The notes under the pieces are model-generated. The model was not told where the DNA came from and ran no database searches. It was given only the letters and a program-made list of their open reading frames with translations. 6,331 nt of DNA from Betaproteobacteria bacterium (GTDB lineage: Bacteria; Pseudomonadota; Gammaproteobacteria; Burkholderiales; SG8-39). The position numbers were made by a program, and so were the translations under genes. Shown one piece after another: positions 1 through 6,162 of this stretch; the first letter of the stretch is position 1, and each line of letters begins with the position of its first letter. The stretch is taken from assembly GCA_005882235.1 (NCBI GenBank), contig VBCT01000155.1:1-6331 (forward strand), given 5' to 3'.

Positions 1-1614
1 CCAGAGTACGGCCTGTACTGCGCGATGGTGCCGACCGTCGTCGCGGCGCTGTTCGGTTCGTCCCTGCATACCGTTGCCGGGCCCACCAATCCGGTCTCGC
101 TCATGGTGTTCGCGGTGCTCAGCCCTCTTGCCACGCCGATGACCCCGCACTACATCGAGCTCGCGCTCACGCTCGCGCTGATGTCTGGAATCATCATGCT
201 GGCGATGGGCCTCCTGCGATTCGGGTCGCTGGTGAATTTCATGTCGAACTCGGTGGTGGTCGGCTTCACCGCAGCGCTGGGCGTGTTCATTTTCGCGAGC
301 CAGCTCGGCAACTTTCTCGGCATCGCGTCGGCTCCGGCGGGATTCGCCGATCTGGTGCTCGCGACGCTGAGGCGCCTGGGCGAAGCACAACCGTGGGTGA
401 TCGCCGTGGCAGCGGCGACGCTCGCGATCGGCGCGCTTTCGCGCCGCGTGCTGCCGAGAATCCCGCCGATGCTGACCGCGATGGTCTTGGGAAGCCTTAT
501 GGCCTTCCTCCTCAACCAAGCCCTAGGCGTGGAGCGAACAGGCTTGCGCACGCTCGGTCCCCTGCCCGGCGCGCTGCCGCCGCTCTCGTTCCCGGACGCC
601 TCGGCGGCAACGCTGCAAAATCTCCTGCCGGGCGCCATCGCCGTCGCACTGGTGTCGCTGACGCAGGCGCTCTCGATCGCCCACGCGATCGCGCTCAAAT
701 CGGGACAGCGCATCGACAACAACCAGGAATTCATCGCGCAAGGCCTTGCCAACGTCGCCGCGGCCTTCTTCTCGGGCTTTCCGACGAGCGCCTCCGCAAA
801 CCGCTGCGGCATCAACTACGACGCGGGCGCGAGGACGCCGATGTCGGCGATATTTTCCGCGCTGCTGCTGGTGCTCGTGCTGCTCGCGGTCGCGCCGCTC
901 GTCGCCTACCTGCCGATCGCGGTCGTCGCGGGGCTGCTCTTTCTCGTCGCCTGGAACCTGATCGACTTCCGGCGCATCCGGAGGATCCTTGCCACGAGCC
1001 GCGGCGAGAGCGCGGTGCTCGCCGTCACCTTCTTTGCGACGCTCCTGCTCGACCTCGAGTTCGCGATCCTCGTGGGCGTGCTCGTCTCGTTGGTGTTGTA
1101 CCTCAATCGCACCTCGCACCCGATCCTGCGCAGCCTCGTGCCCGATCCGCGCCATACCGGGCGCAAGATGACGGAGGTCGAGGACAGCCTCCTCGAGTGC
1201 CCCCAGCTCAAGATCCTGCGCATCGAGGGCTCGATCTACTTTGGTGCGGTGGGCCACGTCCAGCGGCACCTCGACACGCTGCGCGAGCACGGTCCCGGCC
1301 AGAAGCACCTGCTCCTGATGTCGAAGAGCATCAATTTCGTGGACATGGCGGGCGCCGAGCTGCTCGTGGAGGAAGCGCGCAGGCGGCGCGCGGGCGGCGG
1401 GCAGCTCTACTTCTACAGCCTGAGGAAGCCGGTCGAGGAGCTGCTCGAGCGCGGCGGCTACATGGCGGAGCTCGGCCGCGAAAACGTCTTCCGCGGCAAG
1501 CGCGAGGCGATCGGCGGAGTGTTCACCCGGCTCGACCTCTCCATCTGCGCCACCTGCCGCGCGCGCATTTTCGAGGAGTGCGCGAGCGTTCCAGGGCCCG
1601 GGGGGGCTCGATGA
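1..1614 (+). CDS. SulP family anion permease with C-terminal STAS domain (5' end outside window)
   Basis: Inner-membrane SLC26/SulP transporter, expected to move sulfate, bicarbonate or a similar anion; the substrate cannot be read from the sequence. The frame is open from base 1, and the first residues (PEYGLYCAMVP, then SSLHTVAGPTNPVSLMV) match the SulP signature near the first membrane spans, so the ATG at 25 is internal and perhaps 40-60 N-terminal residues are missing. Many hydrophobic segments follow up to about base 1120. A cytoplasmic STAS domain runs from about 1195 to 1530, with the conserved loop NFVDMAGAELL at about 1333-1365. The residue after the loop Asp (1342-1344) is Met, so the phospho-acceptor Ser of SpoIIAA-type STAS domains is absent, as is common in transporters. 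The protein ends with a Cys-x2-Cys-x7-Cys tail (codons 1546, 1555, 1579). The stop overlaps the next gene's start (ATGA, 1611-1614), suggesting translational coupling. Confidence 0.93.
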   Translation, partial: PEYGLYCAMVPTVVAALFGSSLHTVAGPTNPVSLMVFAVLSPLATPMTPHYIELALTLALMSGIIMLAMGLLRFGSLVNFMSNSVVVGFTAALGVFIFASQLGNFLGIASAPAGFADLVLATLRRLGEAQPWVIAVAAATLAIGALSRRVLPRIPPMLTAMVLGSLMAFLLNQALGVERTGLRTLGPLPGALPPLSFPDASAATLQNLLPGAIAVALVSLTQALSIAHAIALKSGQRIDNNQEFIAQGLANVAAAFFSGFPTSASANRCGINYDAGARTPMSAIFSALLLVLVLLAVAPLVAYLPIAVVAGLLFLVAWNLIDFRRIRRILATSRGESAVLAVTFFATLLLDLEFAILVGVLVSLVLYLNRTSHPILRSLVPDPRHTGRKMTEVEDSLLECPQLKILRIEGSIYFGAVGHVQRHLDTLREHGPGQKHLLLMSKSINFVDMAGAELLVEEARRRRAGGGQLYFYSLRKPVEELLERGGYMAELGRENVFRGKREAIGGVFTRLDLSICATCRARIFEECASVPGPGGAR

Positions 1615-2213
1615 CGTTCCGCTGCACCGCGCTTTTTCTGCTCGGGCTGCTTGCGGCCTGCGGCGGCCAGCCGAAGCTCCCTCCTCTGGCACCCAACGCG
1701 GTGGTGCTCGCCTTCGGGGACAGCCTGACCTTCGGGATCGGCGCGAACGCGGGCGAAGGCTACCCGGCGCGGCTCGAGGCTCTGATCGGCCGCAAGGTGG
1801 TGTCGGCGGGCGTTCCGGGAGAAGCGAGCGCCGAGGGGCTCGCGCGCTTGCCCTCGGTGCTCGACGAAACCAAGCCGCAGCTCGTCATCCTCTGTCACGG
1901 CGGCAACGATTTCCTGAGAAAGCTCGACGAAGCGCAGGCGGCGAACAACATCCGCGCCATGGTGCGCCTCGCGAGAAGCCGGGGCGCTCAGGTCGTGCTG
2001 ATCGGCGTTCCGAAGCCCGGCCTGCTCCCCTCGCCCGCGGGCTTCTACGCGGACATCGCAAAGGAATTTCGCCTGCCCTACGAGGAGACGGCGCTGAAGA
2101 AAATCCTCACCGACAACGGACTGAAGTCCGATCTCGTCCATCCGAATGCAGCCGGTTACGTGCGCCTGGCCGAAGCGATTGCCGCGCTCTTGAGGAAAAC
2201 CGGGGCGGTGTGA
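1611..2213 (+). CDS. TesA-like GDSL/SGNH esterase (arylesterase), predicted lipoprotein
   Basis: A 200-residue SGNH hydrolase of the TesA/arylesterase group, which cleaves short acyl esters or thioesters. All blocks are visible: block I FGDSL (catalytic Ser38), block II SAGVPGE (oxyanion Gly70), block III GGND (Asn99) and block V DLVHPN (Asp174, His177). The Asn normally found at the start of block II in TesA (NASISGD) is Ser65 here. Residues 1-17 form a short Arg-containing, Leu-rich signal ending in the lipobox LAAC with Cys17, so the mature enzyme is probably lipid-anchored. Gly at +2 gives no inner-membrane retention signal, so the outer membrane is likely. The ATG at 1611 overlaps the SulP stop and sits 4 nt after a run of seven G that could serve as a weak ribosome binding site. 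The frame stays open far upstream, but that part is an Arg/Ala-rich shadow of SulP. Physiological substrate unknown. Confidence 0.92.
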   Translation: MTFRCTALFLLGLLAACGGQPKLPPLAPNAVVLAFGDSLTFGIGANAGEGYPARLEALIGRKVVSAGVPGEASAEGLARLPSVLDETKPQLVILCHGGNDFLRKLDEAQAANNIRAMVRLARSRGAQVVLIGVPKPGLLPSPAGFYADIAKEFRLPYEETALKKILTDNGLKSDLVHPNAAGYVRLAEAIAALLRKTGAV

Positions 2214-2363
2214 AGGCGCTCTGACTGCCGCGGGATGTCCCTGTCAGGTTTACCCGCGACTCCGTGTCGGGGTGGTCCGTCAGTGGCCTTCTTCGCCGTT
2301 GTAGCGGAGCAATGACTATCTTCCGGGCGCACGCCGTACTATGCTGATGACATAGCCAGGCAC

Positions 2364-2525
2364 ATGGATGTCCCCGTGGATCACCCCGTCATCGACCATC
2401 ACCTCTGGATCGAAGTCGCCGAGTACCTTGTCGCGGTCGTCGGCGTGATTCTCATCGCCTGGCTGCTCGCCGAAGATTTCGCCTCGCCCCTGTGGGGCGG
2501 GCTCACCAGCATCCGCCTGCGCTGA
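2364..2525 (+). CDS. putative small single-span membrane protein (53 aa)
   Basis: I do not recognise a family. The frame opens after a stop at 2313 and has no earlier ATG, GTG or TTG, so the ATG at 2364 is the first possible start. The protein has an acidic, His-rich N-terminus (DHPVIDHH), one hydrophobic span at about residues 21-36 (YLVAVVGVILIAWLLA) and a short tail ending in RLR. By hand count, GC at codon positions 1, 2 and 3 is about 39/53, 19/53 and 45/53, the usual pattern of a real gene in high-GC DNA. The ribosome binding site is weak (AGG at 2358-2360, only 3 nt from the start). A poor promoter-like pair (ATGACT at 2312, TACTAT at 2337, spacer 19) lies upstream. The gene converges on the ACT gene, with 29 nt between the stops. 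The main doubt is chance, given its length and weak start signal. Confidence 0.55.
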   Translation: MDVPVDHPVIDHHLWIEVAEYLVAVVGVILIAWLLAEDFASPLWGGLTSIRLR

Positions 2526-2554
2526 GGCACTCCGCGGGGCTGCTCGGGTCCCGA

Positions 2555-2959
2555 CTATCTCGCGCCCAGCAGGCGCGACGTCCGGGCGATGTCCTTGGGC
2601 TTCACCCAGAAAATTGCGCCGAAGCGGCGGTTGCCCGCTGTCACGGCGTCCATCGCAACCATGTTGATTTTCGCCTTGGACAGCTTGTCGAGGACGCGGA
2701 GAAGCGCGCCGACGCGGTCCTCTCCCTGAACCAGAAACGCCGTTTTCCGTTTGCCCAGATTCACGCCGTGCTTTTTCGCCCCCTTGGCGAATTCGACCGG
2801 ATTGGCGGGAACGAAATCGACCTGTGCCTTGCCGCCCTGGGGAAACCCGGTGAAGGCGAGCAGATTGTGCTTGCTCATGGCGATCGATTTCAGCATTTGC
2901 GCGCCGATACCCGGGCGGTTCGGCACTTTCATCGAGAAATAGCTTACTTTGCGGATCAT
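2555..2959 (-). CDS. tandem ACT-domain protein (small-molecule-binding regulatory type)
   Basis: A 134-residue soluble protein made of two ACT-like beta-alpha-beta units and nothing else. The first covers roughly residues 5-52 (FSMKVPNRPGIGAQMLKSIA, with the typical N-R-P-G turn before the helix). The second covers roughly 72-131 (AFLVQGEDRVGALLRVLDKL, with the equivalent E-D-R-V-G turn). ACT domains usually bind amino acids or other small ligands and regulate a partner; no catalytic domain is attached, so the protein may act as a separate sensor. The ATG at 2959 is well supported by AAAGGAGG with a 6-nt spacer. The gene follows the FAD oxidoreductase on the same strand after an 81-nt gap, so it could be cotranscribed or have its own promoter; no clear promoter or terminator is visible in the gap. 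Ligand and partner are unknown. Confidence 0.85.
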   Translation of the reverse strand: MIRKVSYFSMKVPNRPGIGAQMLKSIAMSKHNLLAFTGFPQGGKAQVDFVPANPVEFAKGAKKHGVNLGKRKTAFLVQGEDRVGALLRVLDKLSKAKINMVAMDAVTAGNRRFGAIFWVKPKDIARTSRLLGAR

Positions 2960-2965
2960 GAGACT

Positions 2966-2971
2966 CCTCCT
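2966..2971 (-). promoter_or_regulatory. strong Shine-Dalgarno site of the ACT-domain gene
   Basis: Reading the minus strand, AAAGGAGG precedes the ATG at 2959, with the AGGAGG core 6 nt away. This is the best ribosome binding site in the window. It fixes the start of the ACT gene and suggests the gene is translated efficiently and independently of the upstream cistron. Confidence 0.8.
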
Positions 2972-3040
2972 TTGACGTTGCTACTTTCTTACCGATAGCA
3001 CCGCCTGGGGAAACTGGCAAGCGAATTCGCGCCGCGACTC

Positions 3041-4168
3041 TCAGCCTCCGGCCGGTCCGAGCCGGTATCGCTCCACGAAGCGCCGGTCGATGCGGTCCTT
3101 CCAGCGCCACACCCAGGCGCCTTCCAGCGAAAACCGCCCCCAGGAAGCGACCGCGTAGGGATCGCCGCAGCTGATGAGGGCAAGCGAGCGCGAGGGCGGG
3201 CGGAACCGTACGGGGACTTCGCCCGCGAGCGCGCGGCGCAGGTTGCGCGCGAGAACCGGCCCTTGCCTCACTGCGAAGACCCCGGATTTCGGCCTGGCCT
3301 CGCCGACTACGGTCGCGACATCTCCCGCGGCGAATATCTCAGGGCACGAATGCGATTGCAGGGTGTCGCGCACCGCGACGAAGCCGCGCGCGTCGGTGGC
3401 GAGCCCGCTCTGCGCGACCCATGAAGGCGCGTACGCTCCGGTTGCCCATACCGCTGCCTGCGCCTCGAAGCGCTCGCCGCCGTCGAGCTCGAGCCCGTTT
3501 TCGTCCGCTGCAACGACCTTTCTGCCTGAGCGCACCGCGACGCCGCGCTCACCGAGGATGCGCGCCATTCTGCGGCGCCCGCCGTGGCCGGCGAGGACGG
3601 GCAGCTCGCTGAAGAGCGCGAACTGTGCCGCGACTCCCGCAAGCCCGTGCCGCATGGCGAGCAGCACCTCGACTCCGGCCGCGCCGCCGCCGATCACCGC
3701 GATGCGGCGCACCTCGCCCCTCCTCGCCGATTCGCGCAGGCGCTCCCAGCCCGCGAGAAACGGCTCGACGGGGCGCACGCGAAGCGCGTGTTCCGCCGCG
3801 CCGGCGAGCCCGCCGGCGCTCGACCCGGTGTCGAGCGACAGGACGTCGTAGTGAAGGCGTTCACCCCGGGCCGTGGTCACCTCGCGCCGCGCGGGATCGA
3901 CTCCGGCCGCCGAATCCAGGAGAAAGCGCGCACCCGCGCGCGCCGCGAGCGCTCCGAGATCGACGCGGCAATCCTCGGGCCGGTAGTGCCCCGCGACGAC
4001 ACCGGGAACCATGCCCGAGTAGAAGGCGTGGCGACTCGGGCTCAGCAGCGCGAGGCGAGCGCCTGCGGCGGGCGTGTCGCCGAAGCTCTTCAGCACGGCG
4101 AGGTGACTGTGCCCGCCTCCGACGAGAAGAAGATGTTTCACCGAGTCCTGGAAGCGTGTGTTGGTCAT
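3041..4168 (-). CDS. FAD/NAD(P) pyridine nucleotide-disulfide-type oxidoreductase, SelD-N-terminal-domain family (stand-alone)
   Basis: A 375-residue flavoprotein with two Rossmann motifs. The FAD site GGGHSH is at residues 17-22, followed by FYSGMVPG at 49-56. The NAD(P)H site GGGAAG is at 160-165. The ATG motif (WATGAYAP) is at 241-248 and the FAD-phosphate motif FAAGDVA at 279-285. The GGGHSH start, the YSGMVPG motif and the C-terminal WKDRIDRRFVERY match the family that in some bacteria is fused in front of SelD (TIGR03169-type). Here it stands alone and ends normally with no SelD domain. There is no redox CxxC disulfide pair. It resembles type II NADH dehydrogenases/sulfide-quinone reductases in fold, and its substrate is unknown. 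The start is uncertain: the ATG at 4168 has no ribosome binding site, while a GTG nine codons later (4141-4139) is preceded by AGGA at 4 nt and would begin just before the FAD-binding strand. It is divergent from the toxin-antitoxin pair, sharing a 50-nt control region. Confidence 0.88.
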   Translation of the reverse strand: MTNTRFQDSVKHLLLVGGGHSHLAVLKSFGDTPAAGARLALLSPSRHAFYSGMVPGVVAGHYRPEDCRVDLGALAARAGARFLLDSAAGVDPARREVTTARGERLHYDVLSLDTGSSAGGLAGAAEHALRVRPVEPFLAGWERLRESARRGEVRRIAVIGGGAAGVEVLLAMRHGLAGVAAQFALFSELPVLAGHGGRRRMARILGERGVAVRSGRKVVAADENGLELDGGERFEAQAAVWATGAYAPSWVAQSGLATDARGFVAVRDTLQSHSCPEIFAAGDVATVVGEARPKSGVFAVRQGPVLARNLRRALAGEVPVRFRPPSRSLALISCGDPYAVASWGRFSLEGAWVWRWKDRIDRRFVERYRLGPAGG

Positions 4169-4178
4169 TCTAACAGGC

Positions 4179-4208
4179 GTGATACACTTCGAATGGTTTG
4201 TATCTCAG
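4179..4208. promoter_or_regulatory. candidate divergent promoter pair with palindromic operator (GATACA-N12-TGTATC)
   Basis: The 50 nt between the two divergent genes hold a perfect 6-bp inverted repeat, GATACA at 4181-4186 and TGTATC at 4199-4204, with a further TTCGAA palindrome (4188-4193) between the arms. On the plus strand an extended -10 (TG-a-TACACT, 4180-4188) with a weak -35 TTGGTC (4161-4166, spacer 16) could drive the antitoxin. On the minus strand CTGAGA (4208-4203) and TATCAC (4184-4179), spacer 18, could drive the oxidoreductase. The left arm overlaps both -10 elements, where a repressor would act. Ribbon-helix-helix antitoxins commonly autorepress through such sites. The repeat is seen directly; promoter and operator roles are inferred. 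Confidence 0.45.
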
Positions 4209-4218
4209 AAGCGAGGCC

Positions 4219-4485
4219 ATGCCCAAATCCCTCCGATTGGGAAACGAGTTGGAGAAGACGCTCGAAAGGTACTGCGCCGAGACCGGGGAGACGAAGAGCG
4301 CCGTCATCCGCCAGAGCCTCGCGGAATATATCGTCCGCCGCCAACGCAAGCGGCGCGCGCCTTCCGCGTGGGAGCTTGGCAAAGACTTGTTCGGCGCCGA
4401 CCGCTCGGCGGCAGGGCAAGGCAACGTCTCGGGGCGGGTCAAGACGCTGATCCGCGCGAAGCTCCGTGCGAAACATCATCGTTGA
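4219..4485 (+). CDS. ribbon-helix-helix (CopG/Arc type) antitoxin
   Basis: An 88-residue antitoxin and DNA-binding protein. Residues 3-8 (KSLRLG) form the expected DNA-contacting beta strand, 10-22 the first helix, TGETKS (22-27) the turn, and about 27-41 the second helix, the standard ribbon-helix-helix arrangement of a dimeric repressor. The tail from about residue 47 (APSAWELGKDLFG) is typical of PIN-toxin partners and would wrap and inhibit the toxin. I place the start at the ATG at 4219, directly before the PKSLRL strand, with GAGG at 4213-4216 and only 2 nt spacing; an in-frame TTG at 4198 would add seven unsupported residues inside the operator. The gene overlaps the toxin by 20 nt, so the two are translationally coupled. 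It probably represses its own promoter through the inverted repeat just upstream. Confidence 0.9.
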   Translation: MPKSLRLGNELEKTLERYCAETGETKSAVIRQSLAEYIVRRQRKRRAPSAWELGKDLFGADRSAAGQGNVSGRVKTLIRAKLRAKHHR

Positions 4486-4867
4486 CACGGGGCCGCTCGT
4501 TGCGCTGTTTCACGCCCGCGACAAGCACCACGAGCCGGCCAAAGCCGTCCTCGAATCGAACCCGGCGGCATTGGTAAGCACCTGGCCCGTAATCACGGAG
4601 GCCTGCCACTTTCTCAGTCAGGCCGGGAGGCACGCGCTGCTCACTTTTGTCCGTCGCGGCGCATTGCGTCTGGAAGCCCTTTCGGTTGAAGATGTGCCGC
4701 AACTCGATGAGCTGCTCGCGCGCTACGAGCGAATGGATTTCGCCGACGCCACGCTCGTACTGATCGCGGAAAAGACCGGGATTACCGAGATATTCACGGT
4801 AGACCGCCGCGATTTCGAGGTGTACCGGACTCGTTCCGGGCGCCGGTTCCGCTTGCTGCTGGCATAA
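4466..4867 (+). CDS. vapC: PIN-domain ribonuclease toxin (VapC type)
   Basis: A 133-residue PIN-domain toxin, expected to be a Mg-dependent endoribonuclease that cleaves tRNA or rRNA when its antitoxin is lost. The acidic active site is complete: Asp7 (IIVDTGPLVALF), Glu45 (VITEACHFL), Asp91/Asp94 (MDFADATLV) and Asp113 (FTVDRRDF). Length is normal for the family and nothing looks broken. The start is the GTG at 4466, which gives the usual N-terminus VDTGPL a few residues in. There is no good ribosome binding site, fitting coupled translation from the antitoxin it overlaps by 20 nt. Its 3' end overlaps the opposite-strand transferase 1 gene by 74 nt (4794-4867). The RNA target cannot be predicted from the sequence. 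Confidence 0.92.
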   Translation: MRNIIVDTGPLVALFHARDKHHEPAKAVLESNPAALVSTWPVITEACHFLSQAGRHALLTFVRRGALRLEALSVEDVPQLDELLARYERMDFADATLVLIAEKTGITEIFTVDRRDFEVYRTRSGRRFRLLLA

Positions 4868-5495
4868 AGCTCTCGCGCATCTCTTCCGGCAGGCGCTCGA
4901 GATCCTCGGGACGGTCCACGTCCCACAGAGCGGGAAGCTCGGTCACGCGCCAGCCGAGCGCGGCAATTCGCCGGCGGGTCTCCGCCAGGACCTCAGACCC
5001 GCCCCAGGGAATCTCGCGAAACAGCGCCGCATCGCAGCGCGAAAGTCCGATCAGCACGTACCCGCCGTCTTCCGCCGGCCCGATCACGGCATCATCGCCC
5101 CGCCGGAGGGCTCGATCGGCGTCGCGAAGATACTGCGCCGAGAGCGCCGGGATGTCGCTGCCGACGAGGATCGCGCGCGGGCTGAGCGCGAGCGCCGATT
5201 CGAACGCGCGCTGCATGCGCGCGCCCAGATCGCCCTCTCCCTGGGGATGAAGACTCGCTCCGAGCCGGCGCTCGCATTCGAGGAAGAAAGGATCGCCGGT
5301 GTCGGGAGCGCACCACAGCTCGACCGGGCCGAGCCGCGAATCCCTCGCCGCGCGCACGCAGTGCATCACGAGCCGGCGGTGCAGCGCCGCGGCGCCCGCC
5401 GTGCCGAGCGCGGGAATCAGCCGGGTCTTGGCCTCGCCCGGTGCCCGCGCGAACACCATCACCCGGCAGACGGTCTCAGCCGCGCTCGCCGTCAT
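4794..5495 (-). CDS. GT-A-type transferase, rSAM/selenodomain-associated transferase 1 family (DUF2064, TIGR04282-like)
   Basis: A 233-residue nucleotidyl/glycosyl-transferase-like protein of the small GT-A fold. Motifs: FARAPGEAKTRLIPALG at 15-31 (nucleotide-binding loop with Lys23, Thr24, Arg25), LVGSDIPAL at 110-118 (metal-site Asp114), GPAEDGGYVLIGL at 139-151, and DVDRPEDLERL at 192-202, where the family normally ends. This family sits beside radical-SAM seleno/Cys proteins now called ArsS and is often named arsenosugar-biosynthesis glycosyltransferase; its exact reaction is not established here. The 31 residues after Leu202 have no family character, and the last 24 or so (from Phe210) are read antisense to the PIN toxin, suggesting a replaced 3' end. 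The start at ATG 5495 overlaps transferase 2 by 20 nt and lacks a ribosome binding site, fitting coupled translation. Confidence 0.88.
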   Translation of the reverse strand: MTASAAETVCRVMVFARAPGEAKTRLIPALGTAGAAALHRRLVMHCVRAARDSRLGPVELWCAPDTGDPFFLECERRLGASLHPQGEGDLGARMQRAFESALALSPRAILVGSDIPALSAQYLRDADRALRRGDDAVIGPAEDGGYVLIGLSRCDAALFREIPWGGSEVLAETRRRIAALGWRVTELPALWDVDRPEDLERLPEEMRESFMPAASGTGARNESGTPRNRGGLP

Positions 5496-6162
5496 AGAGG
5501 CGCGCCAGCTTCGCCGGAGCCGCGCCGAAGAAAAACGCGAGGCGAAGCCACCCCATCAGCAGCACGGTGCGCAGGACCCCGCGGCGCTCCCAGCGTCGGC
5601 CCGACGTCACCGCCTCGTCGGCAAGACACAGCGGCCGCGAGACGCGCTTGAGCGAGCGCGACAGCGCGATGTCCTCCATCAGCTCGAGCGGCGGGAAGCC
5701 GCCGATGCGCCGGAATGCGTCGCGGCGGACAAAAATCGCCTGATCACCCGTCGCGATGCCGGTGGCGCGCGAGCGCAGGTTCATGAAGAACGCGATCACG
5801 GGAAGCAGGCGGCTCTTGCCCTCGATGCGCACGTCGAACCGCCCCCACGCCCTGCCGCTCGCCGCGAGCCCCTGCAGGATGCGCGCGTCGGCATTTTCCG
5901 GAAGACGCGTGTCGGCGTGAAGAAAGAGCAGGACTTCGTCTTGCGCGAGCGCCGCTCCCGCGTTCATCTGGCTCGCGCGTCCGCGCGGAGCCGCAACGAC
6001 CCGGTCGGCGGCGCCGCGAGAGAGAGCCGCAGTCTTGTCGCTCGAGCTGCCGTCGACGACGATTACTTCGTGGCCGCGCTTGCGTAGCGAGGCGAGGCCC
6101 GCGAGCGCCGCAGCAATGCCTTCCGCTTCGTTCAGCGCCGGGACGATGATCGAAATCTTCAA
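5476..6162 (-). CDS. family 2 glycosyltransferase, rSAM/selenodomain-associated transferase 2 family (TIGR04283-like)
   Basis: A 228-residue GT2 enzyme with a GT-A fold. Visible motifs are MKISIIVPALNEAEGI at the start, VIVVDGSSSDKT (33-44), GRASQMNAG (61-69), the metal-site variant FLHADT (80-85), TGDQAIFVRRDAF (138-150), GGFPPLELMEDIAL (154-167), and a hydrophobic/basic C-terminus ending AKLARLYDGERG that may touch the membrane. The pairing with transferase 1 immediately downstream is the usual order for these partners, which accompany radical-SAM ArsS-type proteins. I choose the TTG at 6162 as the start: it gives the standard family N-terminus, GGAGG lies 5 nt upstream, and it overlaps the preceding stop as TTGA. 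An upstream GTG at 6195 would add 11 residues without a ribosome binding site. The 3' end overlaps transferase 1 by 20 nt. Sugar donor and acceptor are unknown. Confidence 0.9.
   Translation of the reverse strand: MKISIIVPALNEAEGIAAALAGLASLRKRGHEVIVVDGSSSDKTAALSRGAADRVVAAPRGRASQMNAGAALAQDEVLLFLHADTRLPENADARILQGLAASGRAWGRFDVRIEGKSRLLPVIAFFMNLRSRATGIATGDQAIFVRRDAFRRIGGFPPLELMEDIALSRSLKRVSRPLCLADEAVTSGRRWERRGVLRTVLLMGWLRLAFFFGAAPAKLARLYDGERG

Noticed and set aside
393..1610. Long open plus-strand frame upstream of and continuous with the esterase
   Set aside because: Arg/Ala/Pro-rich translation typical of a shifted frame of SulP; the esterase has its own ATG, signal sequence and family-typical length.
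523..1692. 389-residue minus-strand open frame opposite SulP
   Set aside because: Charged low-complexity translation without family motifs; SulP on the plus strand is unmistakable.
2229..2258. CGCGGG...CCCGCG inverted repeat after the esterase as a terminator
   Set aside because: Only a 6-bp stem with an 18-nt loop and no T-run following; not a convincing intrinsic terminator.
2312..2347. 11-codon ORF (MTIFRAHAVLC) preceded by GGAG, as a leader peptide
   Set aside because: Spacing to GGAG is only 2 nt, and there is no attenuator structure or codon run indicating a leader function.
3021..3030. GCGAATTCGC 10-bp palindrome between the oxidoreductase stop and the ACT start
   Set aside because: Too short for a terminator, no T-run, and a single copy, so probably chance.
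2316..3110. 264-residue minus-strand open frame across the ACT gene
   Set aside because: Shadow frame spanning an intergenic gap and two real genes; the ACT frame has a strong ribosome binding site and domain motifs.
3584..4450. 288-residue plus-strand open frame opposite the oxidoreductase and over the antitoxin
   Set aside because: No recognisable motifs, Arg-rich composition, and it conflicts with two well-supported genes.
5299..6087. 262-residue plus-strand open frame opposite the two transferases
   Set aside because: Antisense shadow in high-GC DNA; both transferases show complete family motifs.
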